Origin: Sipunculus nudus
Taxonomy: Eukaryota > Annelida > Sipuncula > Golfingiida > Sipunculidae
Assembly (NCBI GenBank): GCA_026874595.1
Contig: CM049321.1
Span: forward strand, 16,255,979-16,319,978
Length of the DNA stretch: 64,000 bases
Direction of reading: 5' to 3'
The position numbers and the translations under genes were made by a program. This document shows positions 1 through 13,484 of the stretch, piece by piece (within the stretch, counting starts at the first letter, position 1; every line of letters begins with the position of its first letter). The notes beneath the pieces are model-generated. The model had not been told where the DNA came from, did no database searches, and worked only from the letters and a program-made list of their open reading frames with translations.

Positions 1-3000
1 TGCTGATGCCATAAGCAACAGTTTAGGTCATATTGTTAGTGAATAAAGACACTTTTATTCCATATGGTTTGAGTTTACGTAACATCAAAAAGGAATCATC
101 AAAAATGACGTGAACTACATGTTTCACTATGAGTCCGTTATAAATACCTTTTGTGAATGCATGTTTCGATACGGATAATTATATAATTACCTCATCCACT
201 CCCGCTAAAGTCTTGGAAAGGCAACAATGAAATATAAAACAAGTCATAGGGACAGTTGACCTACGTCATGTTGCATATAGTTTAACATTTATGTTATGTT
301 CCTCTCTTCAGTTGCACTAAGAAGTGTGTTTTACAATAATTTTGTGACATCTTAGAATATTCTCATGACAAAAGTAGGTCAGTTAACAATATCAGGTCAG
401 AAAAGAAATAGTTTTACAGCAGCTATCTGTCCATTTTGCTTTGAATTTGACCTATAACTCTAATAAATCATACTCTAATGTACAATATAAATGCTGTAAT
501 GAAATAACAAATAAGGTAAAATTAATTTATGATCGTGGAAATTTAGCTAGGCATGTGTATGGTATAGTGCACGTAGGTTATAAAAACCTGACAAGTAAAC
601 CCACCTGTTGATTGGATATGGCCTTGTGGTTCTTCGTTTCAACTTTTCAAAACGAAATTCTTCGATTTAAATTAGAGGGACATTAAGGTATATATGATTT
701 TTGTGGGATCCATGGGTTCGGAACAACAAAGCTGCTCTGGAACACATCTCTAAGTCTGACTACTGTAGCTGTTTCCGCAATTTCCCTTTTTCCCCATCTT
801 CCTATGAACGGAGTTGTATAATATATGTGGCCTCAGAGCACCCAAAACACCAAAACACTTCCCTTCTGTCGTTGTAAATGTAAAAGGCAAATTTTTACGT
901 TATGATAATGATATGTACACATCACACAATAAGTAAAGTATGAAAATGCCGGGTATAAGGAAGGCAAGAAATATGCCCTATATTGCTGATTTAAATCACC
1001 TCATATACAGCAATTCTTTTTAAAAAGCACATGATGTTTCTGTCATGTTTGTTAAACATGTTTATCTTACTAAACCGTCTTGGTAACCGGATGCTTGCTA
1101 TGTACAATAAAGTGGCTAGGTAATATGATATGATATTTGGAACATAATGTAACACATGAACTTATAGACGTATATTGACGTTGATAGCATTTATTGTTTT
1201 AGCATGTTATTCTATGTGGTTTTATATTGGCGATAAGGAAAAGGCGAATTTAAATTATTTATTTACCTAATTGTAATGGGGAAACCCTAACTAGCTGCCA
1301 GTGGGTTGCATGATTGAGCATGGGTGATAAATATCTCAACAGATGGTGTTTGTCGCAACGTGTAACATTTGAATACAGTGTGATCACAGTTTATCTCGAA
1401 ATAAATTTGCTCGTGCCTGATTTTATTTTTTAAATATCACACTGGTAAAACTGACGCCTTTCCGATTATCGATCACAGTGATATTTGGCCCAATGCTCCA
1501 TTTCTGCTGTTTCCTTGCATTCGCAGGATGTAACAAGCTTTTCCGTGCCAGGCAACTTCAGATATACGTAATAGCCCCTTTCTTCACCGTCTGCTTTTTA
1601 CCCATGTCGCAAATTGTTTCCATATTTGATGTAAACAACCTGAGTAAATCATATGCAATTTACATAACCAGATCCTTATTATGACTTGTATATTTGTCAT
1701 GTGACCTGTTATAGATTAATAGGTTTATTGCTTTTGCCAAAAAGGACAACCTTGACATGGATATATACGGGATTGAATTTGATTGCCGAATCGAAAACCC
1801 AGTCTTACGTGTTGCTGCATTTTGTGGATTTTCAAGAGAGGGTTCATCTTGATGAAGTTTTATACTTACTTTTCTCTATTTGTCCAGCGACAAGTTTGTC
1901 CATTTAGCATGTGATGAAATTATCATTTTGTTATTTATATAAATACAATTAATTTGTAAAGAAATGTAATATAAATATCAATATCGATTGAGCAAAGTTT
2001 GTCATCCGAACGTGAATAGGCCAGAGCTGGTAATCTCGAAATTGACATAGAAATACATAAAAGACAAAAAAAAACCTTTCACTAAAAAATCGCACATGAT
2101 TTGCAGTGTATCAATAAAAGCTGCTATATCTCATTAGAGTTTGCATGTTTGTGCACTTTATAAATGGCAGTTAATAAGTCTGTCTAATCCCTTTTTCAGT
2201 TGAGCATAACCAAGCAATTAAAGTTGCCCATTTACCTACCTTTTGAAAAAGAATTAATGTGATTTCTGGCTTCCCCTTTTATATAAATAATAATAATATT
2301 TTAGGGGTAATTCTGGTTGTGCTTTTTTATAACGCCTCCATGATGGATGTATGAGTTTGTTTATCAACATCATGTTTGTAAAGACAGAAATGTTGACAAA
2401 TAGGAAAAACATGTAACCTTAGGCGGTTGCATCCACGTTTTCCGGCCTATTTTTTATAAAAGCTACAAGTGATTACCTTGAGTTTATAAAAGTTATATAG
2501 GTGATTGGATCCCTTTAAAGGAAACAACGTGTGAAAGAACCCCTTCATCACAATTTGAATCAATATTAAATATAAACTGCATATAAAAATCTTTGACATA
2601 TCATAAACATACTGCTTAATTTTAAAAAATCAATGCCAGACATTACTTTGAGGCATTTTTAATACATTTATTATATAATATATTCATCACACAATATAAC
2701 TTATAAACAGGTAACAGAAACATACATGAACTTTACAAATACCTATGGATACATACATGCTGCATACATCAAAACATTTATCATACAAAAATAACATTAC
2801 TGCATTTATAAGTTTAACAGAAAAATATTGTTTCATTAAACTAAGAATTGAGTACTATCACAGAAAATGATTAAATTTCTTCCATTATTTAAGGTGCTTT
2901 TCTAGTTTATTTTTATGTGCTACCATTAAAAATAAATATTTAATAGGTTCCAAATTAAATATTATTGCTTTGTTATGAGGGAGAGAGAGGGAGAGAGAGT

Positions 3001-3480
3001 GAGAGAGTGAGAGAGAGAAAGATAATACATTTGATGAATTACGGCAATAAAAAACATACTTTTGTGTGAGAAAAAAAACTAGTGGTTTATCAAATCATCC
3101 TCTGTTGTCTAAATGACAACATATTTCCTTCTGTATTTTCTGTTAATCTTGTTTGAAATTCCATAAGCCAACTACAAGTCCGACTATACATTAAGCAACT
3201 TTGCGCACATTCTAAAAATATCTAAGCTATTACTATATTTAAAGAACAATATGAGCATCTAATACTTTCAACAAGCTTCCATCTGTATACATTTTGGGTT
3301 AAACGGTAAAATATCATTAAAAACTTTACACTGAAATCCTCTAGTCTTTGTTTCAATTGCAGTTTATAAAGGTCTCTCATAACCTTACCGCCAATCTATA
3401 TCCGTTCCTACTTATATTTGTATCTGCATTTGTGCAGCTGGATGTTTGCATTTTTCTTTCACCAAAATTACTAAAAAAGT
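1..3480. other. intergenic, no gene seen
   Basis: AT-rich DNA with no exon-like open frame, no domain signature and no paired splice sites that I can support. Short open frames near 1478-1907 have no recognisable protein features. A purine simple repeat lies at about 2978-3020. Confidence 0.6.
2978..3020. repeat. (GA)n simple repeat
   Basis: Imperfect GA/GAGAGT microsatellite of about 43 bp, read directly from the sequence. Confidence 0.9.
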
Positions 3481-3499
3481 TCTGAAATTTATCTTTTCT

Positions 3500-5700
3500 A
3501 AATACCATTGTCCGTCAGGTGCATCCATTGACTCTTTTTGTTCTTGGTTATTTAAAAGTCTCAGCCACTTGGGTAGTGTGGATTGTTCGACTCAGCGGTC
3601 CAGTTCACGTTCTCCTTCACCTCCAATCCAGAATCCTGCCATTTTCATAATTCATCATTTCTCACAATATCTTTAAGATAGAAGGATTATCTTTCTCTGG
3701 TTAATAGGTTATTGTTCCAGAGCGGCTGAGCATACCCTGTAACTCTATATCTAAATTGTGCAAAAAGAGCTTACCCAAGCATTTAAACAATCTCAAATTA
3801 TTTGTACGTATTTAGGGATCTGTGCTTTATGAATAATACAATTTTCACTTTGTCACCAGCAATCATTCTCATATTAAAGTAAGGTATGATTTTATTTTTC
3901 AAATTAACTAATTTGTTGACCAATACGAGTTTTTACAGTTTGTTTAAACAAGATTAATATCAGGTAACTTTATACCCAATCTATGTAATGAGTGTTGTTT
4001 TTTCTTTTATTATTTTTATTCATACTTCCAGAAACAAAAACTTTTTCTTGAACTTATTTAAAGCGACAAGGTGGAGATAGCATCGTACAAGGATACATAT
4101 TTATTGGTATCGCAAATGTTTTTAGAGGAATATTAGTTGAAACAAAGACAAGGATATACGATTCCATCTCTCTTAACACGTATTGAAGGAAGTTAAAACT
4201 TTAAAATTGTATTCATGGCTCATATAACTCCTGCAAGTAAAAAAATCCAAGAATTTTAATTTCATTTCTTGTTAAATATATCAAGTTGAAGTGGCCTTTT
4301 TTCCTTTCACTATTTTCCAATGAGCCTATCCACGAAGCATCTGACTTCTCAAAATTGATGTTGAGGAAGAATATGTCGAAAATTCATGAAGTACTTCTTC
4401 AAGATGAAATAGAAAGTGTTCGTCCTTTACCAAAGATAATGTAGAATCGTCTGCAAATAAACAATTTTTTACAGGCTTGGCAATACTCCCCCCCCCCCCC
4501 CCGCCATGTTTTAATTACTCTTTGCCATCAAACTAAGTATTTCAAAAACTAAATATTTATAAATAGATATGGACCCAAAAGATCTCCTATTCGTGTTCCC
4601 CTTTGTAGGTTAAAGTATTTTGTACCGTAACCATTATTCTATACACCGATCTATCAATAAACCATCCAGCAAAGCCAAATTTTTGCTAAAAAAAGGTTTG
4701 GTTGACCGTATGGAAAACAGCTGTATAATCCGATCTATCATAATTTCAGGTATATTTTCGGTATCTTAATTATGCAAAATATCAGCCATATATCTTTTTT
4801 TGCCAAATATATAAATCCGATTAAAATGCTTTTAGAAGTAAGTTAATTCAATTTTAATATGGTTTTCATTAAAACAATTGGTTAATTTATGTTCTATCAG
4901 AAAGAAATATTTAGTATAAAACTGCTTTGTTAACCCTCATTTCCATGCGTTTTAACCACGCAAAAAGGCATATCACTTAAAGTTGTATATATGTTATGCC
5001 AAGTAAATTCACTTTCGTTCTTTTTATATTCTTTGTCCATCAGTTAACCCCGGGATGTCCATGGAATTGAGAATATTATAGCAATCATCATCGGTTAAAC
5101 TTGATGTTCTAGTTTATTTTTCATTAATAATGAATATGTAATTTATATAGTATATCCTTTGGATATTTTTCGTTAATAAGATTTTTTTTATCAAAAATGT
5201 TTTTGCTTGTCTGTTCTTTTTAAGACCCTTTAAAATACTTTTACTTTCTTCGAGCCATTCTCCTCAAAATTATGCCATCGGTAATGTAATTCTAATGATT
5301 ATCAAGGTGTTTTCAAAGATTTATGTATTTCACCATAGCCTCTGGATCAGATTAATATTTCTTTCTATTATCTTAATTTTCTATTCAAGTTAACAATTTT
5401 TTTTCTTTTAACTTGAGCTTCCTTCATAGAGAAAGGAATGGTAAACTCACAAATTTTTAATTTCAGGAACTTCCACAACTCTGTATGGTCAACCGTTTTG
5501 TAACTATTTGAAAACTTTTGCTTCTATTATGGAATAAAATGTTTGTATTTCCTTCAACCTGTCTTTTAAAAATAAAAATCGAAGCTATGTAAAGTGCTCC
5601 TTACCTCTGAGCCATCTAACCTGAAATTTGTTATACTAATGTTATAATTTTGTTTGTTGATCATCTTTTTTAAACTGGCTACTGTAATTGAATTCTAAAT
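3500..5700 (-). mobile_element. decayed non-LTR retrotransposon (reverse transcriptase remnants)
   Basis: Reading the minus strand from high to low coordinates gives the ordered pieces of a LINE-type reverse transcriptase, broken by stops and frameshifts. A piece resembling the region before the RT lies near 5560-5640. A degenerate RGTRIGD.LGPYLFI block (compare the usual RQGDPLSPYLFI) lies near 4558-4603. The catalytic FADDSTL block is at about 4440-4460, followed in another frame by an NFEKS..SWIGSL block near 4320-4360. A QPLWNN block of the C-terminal region lies near 3710-3735. No intact ORF or target-site duplication can be called. The family (CR1, Jockey or similar) is inferred only from motif style. 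A second copy in the same orientation lies at 14480-15000. Confidence 0.75.
4486..4503. repeat. poly-C tract
   Basis: Run of about 16-17 C inside the decayed retrotransposon. Confidence 0.9.
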
Positions 5701-6859
5701 TTAAAAAAAAATAAAAAGGGGAAAGTTTAATAGACAAGCTGATTGACTTACAATCAGATGAATATAACATCAATGTTTTGACTAAAAAGATTCCATGATG
5801 TTTCCGAGTATTTGGCATATATTTCAGGATTTAGTATGACGTTGTCGTTTTGTTAGAATCAGCGAAGTCTCTCGAGAGTAGAGCAAACTGCCATTAATCT
5901 GTGGTTATCAGGAGGTGGTTCAAATATGTAACAATATTAATAAAACCCTATGGTTTATAACAATCCACCGCATGGAACAAGTGAGCAGCTTAAAATACAT
6001 TATTATAATTATTATAATTACCCATACAATTATACCATTGTATTTAAATATTTTGAGATATATTCGTTGAATCACATGCATAATAGGAGCCTACACAATT
6101 TAAAATTACATGTACGGTTACTGTCCAAGTCATTTAACGTTGTTTTAACAGCGAAATCTTGCACAATATTGTCTTATTTATGCTTTCCTGTTTACATATA
6201 AATATAAAAAAATATTAAGTTGCAATGTTGGTGCATAAGACCAAGGAATATTCGCTACAAAGATGTGCGTTTGGACTTTTCTGAGACATATCCCGCTTAA
6301 CCGCATATATGAAATGTTGCTGTAAATTTCTGCTTAATTCAATCTCCTTAAAATAATTTTTTGTTTATGTATAACATGTACTGCAATTTATATACCCTTG
6401 TCCTCAATATCACAATTCGCGCTGACCTATCATTCAACTTGACACAGAAAATTTTATATTGATATTTCATCAAATCTCTACCTGTCTAAATTTGAGAGGT
6501 CCTGTTCAGTTTACTTTGTTCCCCATCATCATTTTTAGATTCAGCACTATGCCATTATAGAACAGAGCCCGTTTAGCGTCCGATTGTCTTGCAAATATAA
6601 CATTGCTTTAAATTTCAAATGCTGGTTGCTTGGTTTTGGATCTCGAGGGCCCTTTCAATGCCACCGCGATACACTATTTTCATATATTTTTTATGTAGTT
6701 TCATTCGCTCTGTACATGTCAAATGCATGCAGAAAGGGTATTTTTTATAGAAAACAAAACGTTATTGAAAATATAAACACTAGGCTACTGATCGATATGC
6801 TGTACATAGACCGTCGCTCAGAACTTGCTGTGTGCACATGGCAGCCATTTTCGGTCCAA
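5701..6859. other. intergenic, upstream flank of CTL-A
   Basis: No gene seen. The frame that contains the CTL-A start stays open upstream to about 6584, but that upstream peptide has no recognisable features. The promoter of CTL-A should lie here or just upstream; I cannot point to a convincing TATA box. Confidence 0.5.
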
Positions 6860-8595
6860 ATGGCAGGAGCACTTATAATATTATTGTTTTCTCAAGGTAA
6901 GTTCTAACACTAACAGATGCTATGACAACAGTTTTTATAGTTGTTTATACATCATTATGATTATATTTATAATCATAGTGACATAGAATAAAAGAAAAAT
7001 CAAACAATATCTGCTTTAAAGTCTTAACTTTTCCAGGGGAAAATAATAAAATCCTATATATTTTTTATGTAAATACGATTATAAATAAGTCGGACCTGCT
7101 ATCGCTTGTATTCTTTATTACATATATAAACTGTTTAATTTGTGAACCATATAATAATGTTACCTTCAAAATGGTTTTATGCATTAAATTTAAAGCGAAT
7201 GGAGACCGTTTCAACACATTTTGGGAAAATGCAGGGTTGAAACAAATCGGTGAAAGGTGGATGGTAGAAAATCGATGTCACTGCGTCCTGTACTCTGGTA
7301 AGTCGTCAACAATTAAAGTATGTCAACCAAAATACTATTATTAGCCCGGAGCACAATATTTCCGAATAGGGTAGGGAGAGATTTGAGAGGCCTTTCTGAA
7401 CACAAGGTTGCGGGACGTTTAAATTGGTCGAAAAAATTAAAACCCTTTAGTTTAAAATAAATTTAAATCCAGCAATTACATTGGAGAGATCAATGGATTT
7501 ACCACAACTTAGACATTAACTTTAATATGTAATTATCTGATAGTTTTAGAAACCTCTACTTGTAAATAAGAAAATCTCATAACTAATAGAAAATCACAGT
7601 ATCATTTGAGGCAGCTTTGTTTTCAGTAGTATTTAAAACAATTGTTTACGGTAATATATTATTTTAGATAAAATACAGGCACTGCAATACAACCATATAA
7701 TAAAAATAACATATCAGGGTTAACAAAGACCCCGTCATGCTAGTGAAAGTTATATTACGTTAAAGTAAATATATATAAACATTACAGTAGTATCGATAAA
7801 ATGTAACTAGATTGCTGACACAAATTATTAATGTGTAGTATCGATAAAATGAATATAAATTGCTGGCAAAAATTATAATTTTAACTGATTAAGCGTGCCC
7901 ATTTGGTTTTGATTACTACTTCGCGAGAGGTACACCCACGACCGGAGGATGGAGTAAACCATCCTGTTATAAGTTCATGTTGGATGAAGGAGTCACGTGG
8001 AAGGCAGCTTGGGAGAACTGTGCACGATATGGGGCCACTTTGGTAAATATAGAAACTATGGAAGAGCATATGTATCTCACAGGATCAGTTATCAAGAGTC
8101 TGATCAAATCTCCAGGTATGGTCTATAGAAACTACCAAATTTACTATTGAAAGTACCTCTAAGCAACAAAATTTGAATCGAATATCTCAATATCCGTCTC
8201 AGTCAAGGTTATACATCTGAAGAAAAAAAAAGAAAAAATAAAGAAATAAAGGAATCAGTAAGCACCTCAGATTGTATTACACAGCCAGTTGTGAATATGT
8301 TAGAACTACGGTGATAAGTATTCCCTTGATTCTTGTACGTAAATTGAACTGTTTAATGAATTTGCTTATTATAGGCAAAATCTGGACTTCCGGTTCAGAT
8401 GCGGAGACAGAGGGTGTTTCGAAGTGGACCGGAAGTGGGGCATTGGTAAATGAAACGGCCTGGCACAAGAATGAACCAAACAACAAATGGGGAGACCAAG
8501 ACTGCCTGAATTTATGGAAGAAGAATGATTGGGCCTGGGACGATATTGATTGCAAAGCGCCTTTATTCAGTGTCTGCGAAAAGAATTTTTCTTAA
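6860..8595 (+). CDS. CTL-A: secreted C-type lectin, four exons, intact
   Basis: Exons 6860-6896, 7196-7297, 7894-8115 and 8375-8595 join in phase 1 throughout, with donors gtaagt, gtaagt and gtatgg, and give 193 residues. Exon 1 encodes a short hydrophobic signal peptide (MAGALIILLFSQ). Exon 2 encodes a 34-residue linker with a CHC motif that I do not recognise. Exons 3 and 4 encode one long-form C-type lectin domain: CPFGFDYYF, then PSCYKF, a W..AWENCA helix, TLVNIE.MEEH, IWTSGSD, W.WTG, the mannose-type EPN sugar/calcium motif, a WAWDD block in place of WND, and the closing FSVCEK. The expected Cys pairs are present. The acceptor of exon 3 is AAG, weaker than the CAG at the paralogous site at 17490. 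The start was chosen because it gives a signal peptide directly before a strong donor. A likely secreted, calcium-dependent sugar-binding protein; the ligand is unknown. Confidence 0.85.
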
Positions 8596-9575
8596 AAAGA
8601 AAAGGGTTTCCTTATCTGATTTGTATAACAGGTATAACGGGAAACTACAACTTGAACTTGAAAAAAAAAAACAATAAAATAATTGCAACCTGCTTGGCCT
8701 ATCACATAAAAAGATTTGGGCAACGAAGAACAATCTGCACAAACCATTTTAGGTCTGGTACCCTGCTGGATAGCGACATATGGAAACTTTCAGAACGTTT
8801 GTTGAAAAGATGTTGTTTTGTTTTGGGTTAATGCTGTTTAGTTTTTCCTTAATTCACATGTTTCAATGGTGTGATAATACAATGGACATGTTTGACTGCA
8901 TAATTGTAAACTAGATGTTCACGACAAACTGTCGTTTATCTGTCAATTTTATCCTTCTTTCCATATGATTTACGAGTGCTGTTTTTTTTTAACTTGACTG
9001 TTTTGTGTTTTTGAAACATTTACTTTGTTGTTTAAACAACTTCCGTTCATGGCAATGTACGCTTCCATACTTAATTTTTTCTTATGTATGTCTGCCGGTT
9101 AGACAATGGATGTACCAAGCAGTTCTCATCGAAGAATAAATATCCCACCCAAAAAAAAATAATAGGGACCCCGAATGTCGTATATTTTGATGCTAGGGTA
9201 ATCGACTTGTCGGCCTCGAAAATTAAAAAAAAATAACCAGGAATTAGAACTTGCTTTGAGTATAATGTGTAGCATATTTAAATTATCTCATATAAACATT
9301 AAGTTTAATGTGATTTTCTTTTTAAGAGAGACCTATTGTTAGGGAATACTCCCTGAATTTAAATATTTGCTGTAACATCTTCATCATGATTAAACTGCAG
9401 ATGTTTTGATGGTTCACATCATACATCGAGTTGCAATGGAGTAGCAATATGCGGACCGCACTATCTGATATAAAATATTAAAAGAGCAAACTAGATAGAT
9501 GTTATATTTTTATTCATCAGACACTCTCTGGAAAGAAATTGAAAAGCTTAAAGCCAATCAATTTCTGTACACTAG
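7521..9575 (+). repeat. segmental duplication, copy 1 (CTL-A 3' half and flank)
   Basis: This segment, from intron 2 of CTL-A to about 1 kb past its stop, aligns colinearly with 17147-19033. Shared landmarks include the intron text around TAATATGTAATT.TCTGATAG, both lectin exons (identical lengths of 222 and 221 nt), and the 3' flank near CTTCATCATGATTAAA. Similarity resumes at 11360-11525 (copy 1) against 19034-19215 (copy 2). About 1.8 kb (9576-11360) is therefore present only in copy 1. Confidence 0.85.
8673..8678 (+). promoter_or_regulatory. candidate poly(A) signal for CTL-A
   Basis: AATAAA about 78 bases after the CTL-A stop codon, just downstream of an A-rich run. Confidence 0.5.
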
Positions 9576-11359
9576 ACGTCAATTTCAATAACCAGACAGT
9601 CGTGCAAATTATATCCATATATTGACCTCCAGATTTGTGTATTGCGACATAAAAACAATGCATACAACGACCGAAAATGCAGCGCGTTTTATAGATTTAT
9701 CTTGAGGTAAGGATCATACTTTATTCTCAGATCTGTATTATTAAGATATGTTTCTTTAACCACATAAATGTTTATCCTTTCGAGTGTTGATAGTCTTTGC
9801 AAGTGTGCATTTTTAGGCCTTACCTTAAACCTGGCATCCTAATAACATATGCCCTAAAGATACTCGTTTCAAGCAATGTGGCTAGCGTATTACTATAGAA
9901 AATTTAATCCTCTTTGTCTATTCTGGTTGTTCATATATAGATGAAGAGGATGACGCATTATTTGGTACAGTATTTGATTCATTTATTCATTTGTTAACCC
10001 TCATATACATTTATGAATGTATTTTGAATTGATTATCTTAAGAGTATAAAGAGGAACCAGCAAAAAATATTTTGATAGTAGTGGCTTCGTTAAAGGATTT
10101 ATTTAGTCCTTGGAAATTTGAATTTATTGTTCAAAAAGAGGAAAATAATTTTCCACTGATATAAACATTCGTGATAGCAGTTTGTTTTTAAACCTGTCGT
10201 TAATAACATAACATTTTTAAACAAAGATTTATAGATTATATATTAATGGTGATAGATGGTCAAACAAACTAAACACCAAAAGAATGCGGCATTGACAGTC
10301 CTTCCATCACACATTCTCCGAAATGTCAATCATTTGAACATAATGAATCAAAATCTAGTCATATAGGTCTGTCCAATTTTTTAACAAGTGCGTTTAAGTA
10401 TCCTAGCTTTATAAAAAATTACTCCAGAATCGTTGCCTTAGAGGTGAGGTTGATAAAACAGCTTTCTGAGAGAGGTAGGTCCGTATACAATAGTTGGATA
10501 GTGATATACAGACATAGAAAAACGAGGGAAAACGCTTTGTAGGGCCCACTTATTAAGTCTATTGTTGTAAGGTATTATGACCTTGTACATGGGATATACC
10601 TAGAACGGTTGCCATTGTGAGCCCACCGACTAAGAGGAAAAAGTTTGATTGATATTCAAACGTTTCAAATTTCTCGTGGATTCATTTTGCCAATGTAAAT
10701 GCTTTCAATTTTCCCTACAGATGTGACAATTTTCCTAGCCATATACTATTGATCTAGTCCTGTCTAGCTTGTCGAGACATTTGGATGTATCATGTTTATG
10801 GTCCGTATGACATTTCTATTGCGTTCATAAAGAAAGACCCAATTCAACATCAATACATGCTTGTCTCTGTCATTTATACGTGTTCCTTGTTGTGAATTTA
10901 AAAGCTGTTCAGATCAATATGGACACTTTTTATATGTTTTATATTGAGAATTATTCTAAACACGCAGTTCAAACTCTGCAACACACACACCTGCAAGTAT
11001 TTTGAAATAAGTGGAATGCTCTGAATAATAACCCTGTTTCGTAGCATTTTTCATGGAAATCATGTCTCATATGCGTGAAAACCCCATTGCGACAATGACA
11101 AATGTATTTTGCGGCACCCCGGTCAATTGCAAATGTATCTTAATGAGTGTTTTGTAAAATCAGAAATTCTTTAAAATGTGTTTCATTTAATTTTCCTCCT
11201 ACACTGTTTTCTTTGCCTATTCTATGCTGGCCGAAGTAATAAAAGTCATATAATTGGTGGGTGTAGGGGTGATTTTTTTTCATATATCAGCCTAAAAAAA
11301 GGCTGTAAATAAATTTAAGATTTTCTGGCCTTTTTTTATCCAGTACGAATAATATTTAA
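9576..11359. other. segment present only in duplication copy 1
   Basis: No gene is seen. The corresponding position in the second copy (about 19033) is a direct join, so this stretch was either inserted in copy 1 or deleted from copy 2. I see no clear terminal repeats. Confidence 0.5.
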
Positions 11360-11525
11360 AGGTAAGGACGCTATATTTGCGTACCGAGATACTTCAACAT
11401 TATTTTTAATGGTGGATTATACAATGTGCCCACAGACTATATTCGTAGGCTGGGAATAAATGATAATTGTACATAAATTTAACACACATTTGATATAGTT
11501 AATGGACACATTTTTTTAATTTATT

Positions 11526-12962
11526 TTAATATAAAATGGAACTAAGTACAGTTGTTTACAGTATAGACAAAACAGTATGGATACACTAGTACACTGGAGG
11601 TAACTAAAAGTGCCGCTTTAGGCCTTCCTTTATATAATCATGCCCTATATAAAAAATAAAGTCGCTGTTTGTGCAAATAACATTTGTTTCTCCTTTTTTA
11701 ACGACGAACCGAAAAGATGTTTTGTATGTATATTTGGAATGTGTGATGATGGCGTGCAGTCATTTGTTAAACATAGCATCCGGAATACCTGGAATTTTTA
11801 ATTGGGCGATGTAACTGACGTTGATGTAAAGTAGACATATTAATTAAGTAAAATATATTGACGAGATTCGTAGCATTAGCAATGGTTTATTCCGTAAATA
11901 TAATCCTAAGTACAAATCTCATTTAAATTATTGTCAATCTTTCCTAGTAATGATAGACAGGGTAAATTTTTATAATGTATGGAATTTCTTGTCTGTATCT
12001 TGTGATTTATCGTGTTATATTGGTCTTATTGAATAACCGGGGGGAGGGGTTACAAACCCGTGAATAGGACCTAATACATTTTGCTTTGGGACAAATCAAC
12101 TTTGAACTTATGGAAATTATCTTTCAAAAGTTTAAGTTTATTTGTTAGCAAGGTTAGATTTTCCCCATAAAAGTACTGCTCAATATCCAGGCGTCTTATG
12201 GCTAACCACCTCTGGTTGACTTTAGTTGTTGTTTAACAAACACATTTATGTAAAACCAATAAAAATTATTATTATTGGTTTGACGTTGTATTTCATTCTT
12301 TTGCATACATTCTGGATAATGTCTTATGAATAATTCCGCAGTACAAGGCAAAATATGTTATTCCTTGAAATTCAAATATGGGCATTGGGATCCTTAGAGA
12401 GGAAACATCGTTGACAATGATACAAATATTGCCACCTTTTTACAAAACTTTAACGAAAATAAAACATTTCCCCCGAAACATAGCTATTTCTGGCCAGCTC
12501 AATAGACGGGATACATTCAAACCCTTCGCTAAGTGACACATTACATTGTATGTATTTCATATAATAAAAATAATGGTTAATAATAATAATAATAATATAA
12601 TTGAATAGGTTCCCTGATACTTTACTCGCAAAGGTATCATGACGGCATCAATGGCATAAAGATACACAGTGGGTTTGCTTTAACGATTAATTTTGTAACA
12701 TACATATTTTAAGTCATTCTAATGTTTTCTAAACATCGACCCCAATAACCGACACGTTTACTTGAAATTAGTTAGGACAAACAGATAGAAATGGTTAATC
12801 TACAGGCAAATATTTATTGTGATTATAATTTATACAAAACACCAAACAATATCATTTGATCAAGTAATGCTTAAAAACATTACTACTAATAATAAGTAAT
12901 AATTATACTTATATCTAATAATACATAATCACTAAAACCAATTTATAATGCGTTATATCTGT
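11526..12962. other. intergenic, no gene seen
   Basis: AT-rich sequence with short AT-only runs and an (AAT)n tract near 12580-12597. No coding or RNA signature noticed. Confidence 0.5.
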
Positions 12963-13121
12963 CGTTAATTGTTCATCGTCCTAGAACCATCCTCAGTCAT
13001 GTTCCATCACCTAAGGTTTGCAAAAAGGCCAGTTATAAGGCTCAACAGGGGTCCATACAGTGAACCACACGAGGTCCCCGGTACCTGTCCACTTCCAAAT
13101 TTCTTCTAATGCTGCGTCAGA
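12963..13121 (-). pseudogene. broken C-type lectin last exon
   Basis: The minus strand reads SDAALEEIWKWTGTG then LVWFT.W and an EP.N block, which closely matches the start of the last exon of CTL-B at 24606. The frame then hits TAG. Beyond it, in shifted frames, the remains of the W.WDDEQC block can be followed, but the second Trp codon of that block is now TAG. No partner exon was found beside it. It is a relic of a PAN/lectin gene in the opposite orientation to CTL-A and CTL-B. Confidence 0.75.
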
Positions 13122-13484
13122 GACAAAAGAGAAAAAAATGTTTTAAAACTATCTCAAAAGAAACGAAGCACCTATTAGTGGATTTGAAAAGAATAAAACG
13201 AAAATAGGAAAGTAGCAAAAGCGTTGAAAATGAGGAAAATGATAATTGGATTCCATAAATGTTATTTTGTCCAGTTAATAATCAAACAAATTCAATTGAT
13301 GCTACATTTATAGCCATCTCTGAGGCGAGATGTTTCTTTCTATCTAAAGGTATAGGGTAGTTTCTTCTTCCTCATAACATTTTATTTAATATATTGATAA
13401 AATATGTTTTAATGATAAATTATTTAATGATAAAAATATACCGAACTGAAATAATAAGGAAAAAATTGGAAATTTCAATATTGA
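13122..13484. other. intergenic, no gene seen
   Basis: AT-rich DNA between the broken lectin exon and the retrotransposon fragment; no feature recognised. Confidence 0.5.

Noticed and set aside
8277-8555. 92-residue minus-strand frame over CTL-A exon 4
   Set aside because: Shadow of a real exon in the opposite strand.
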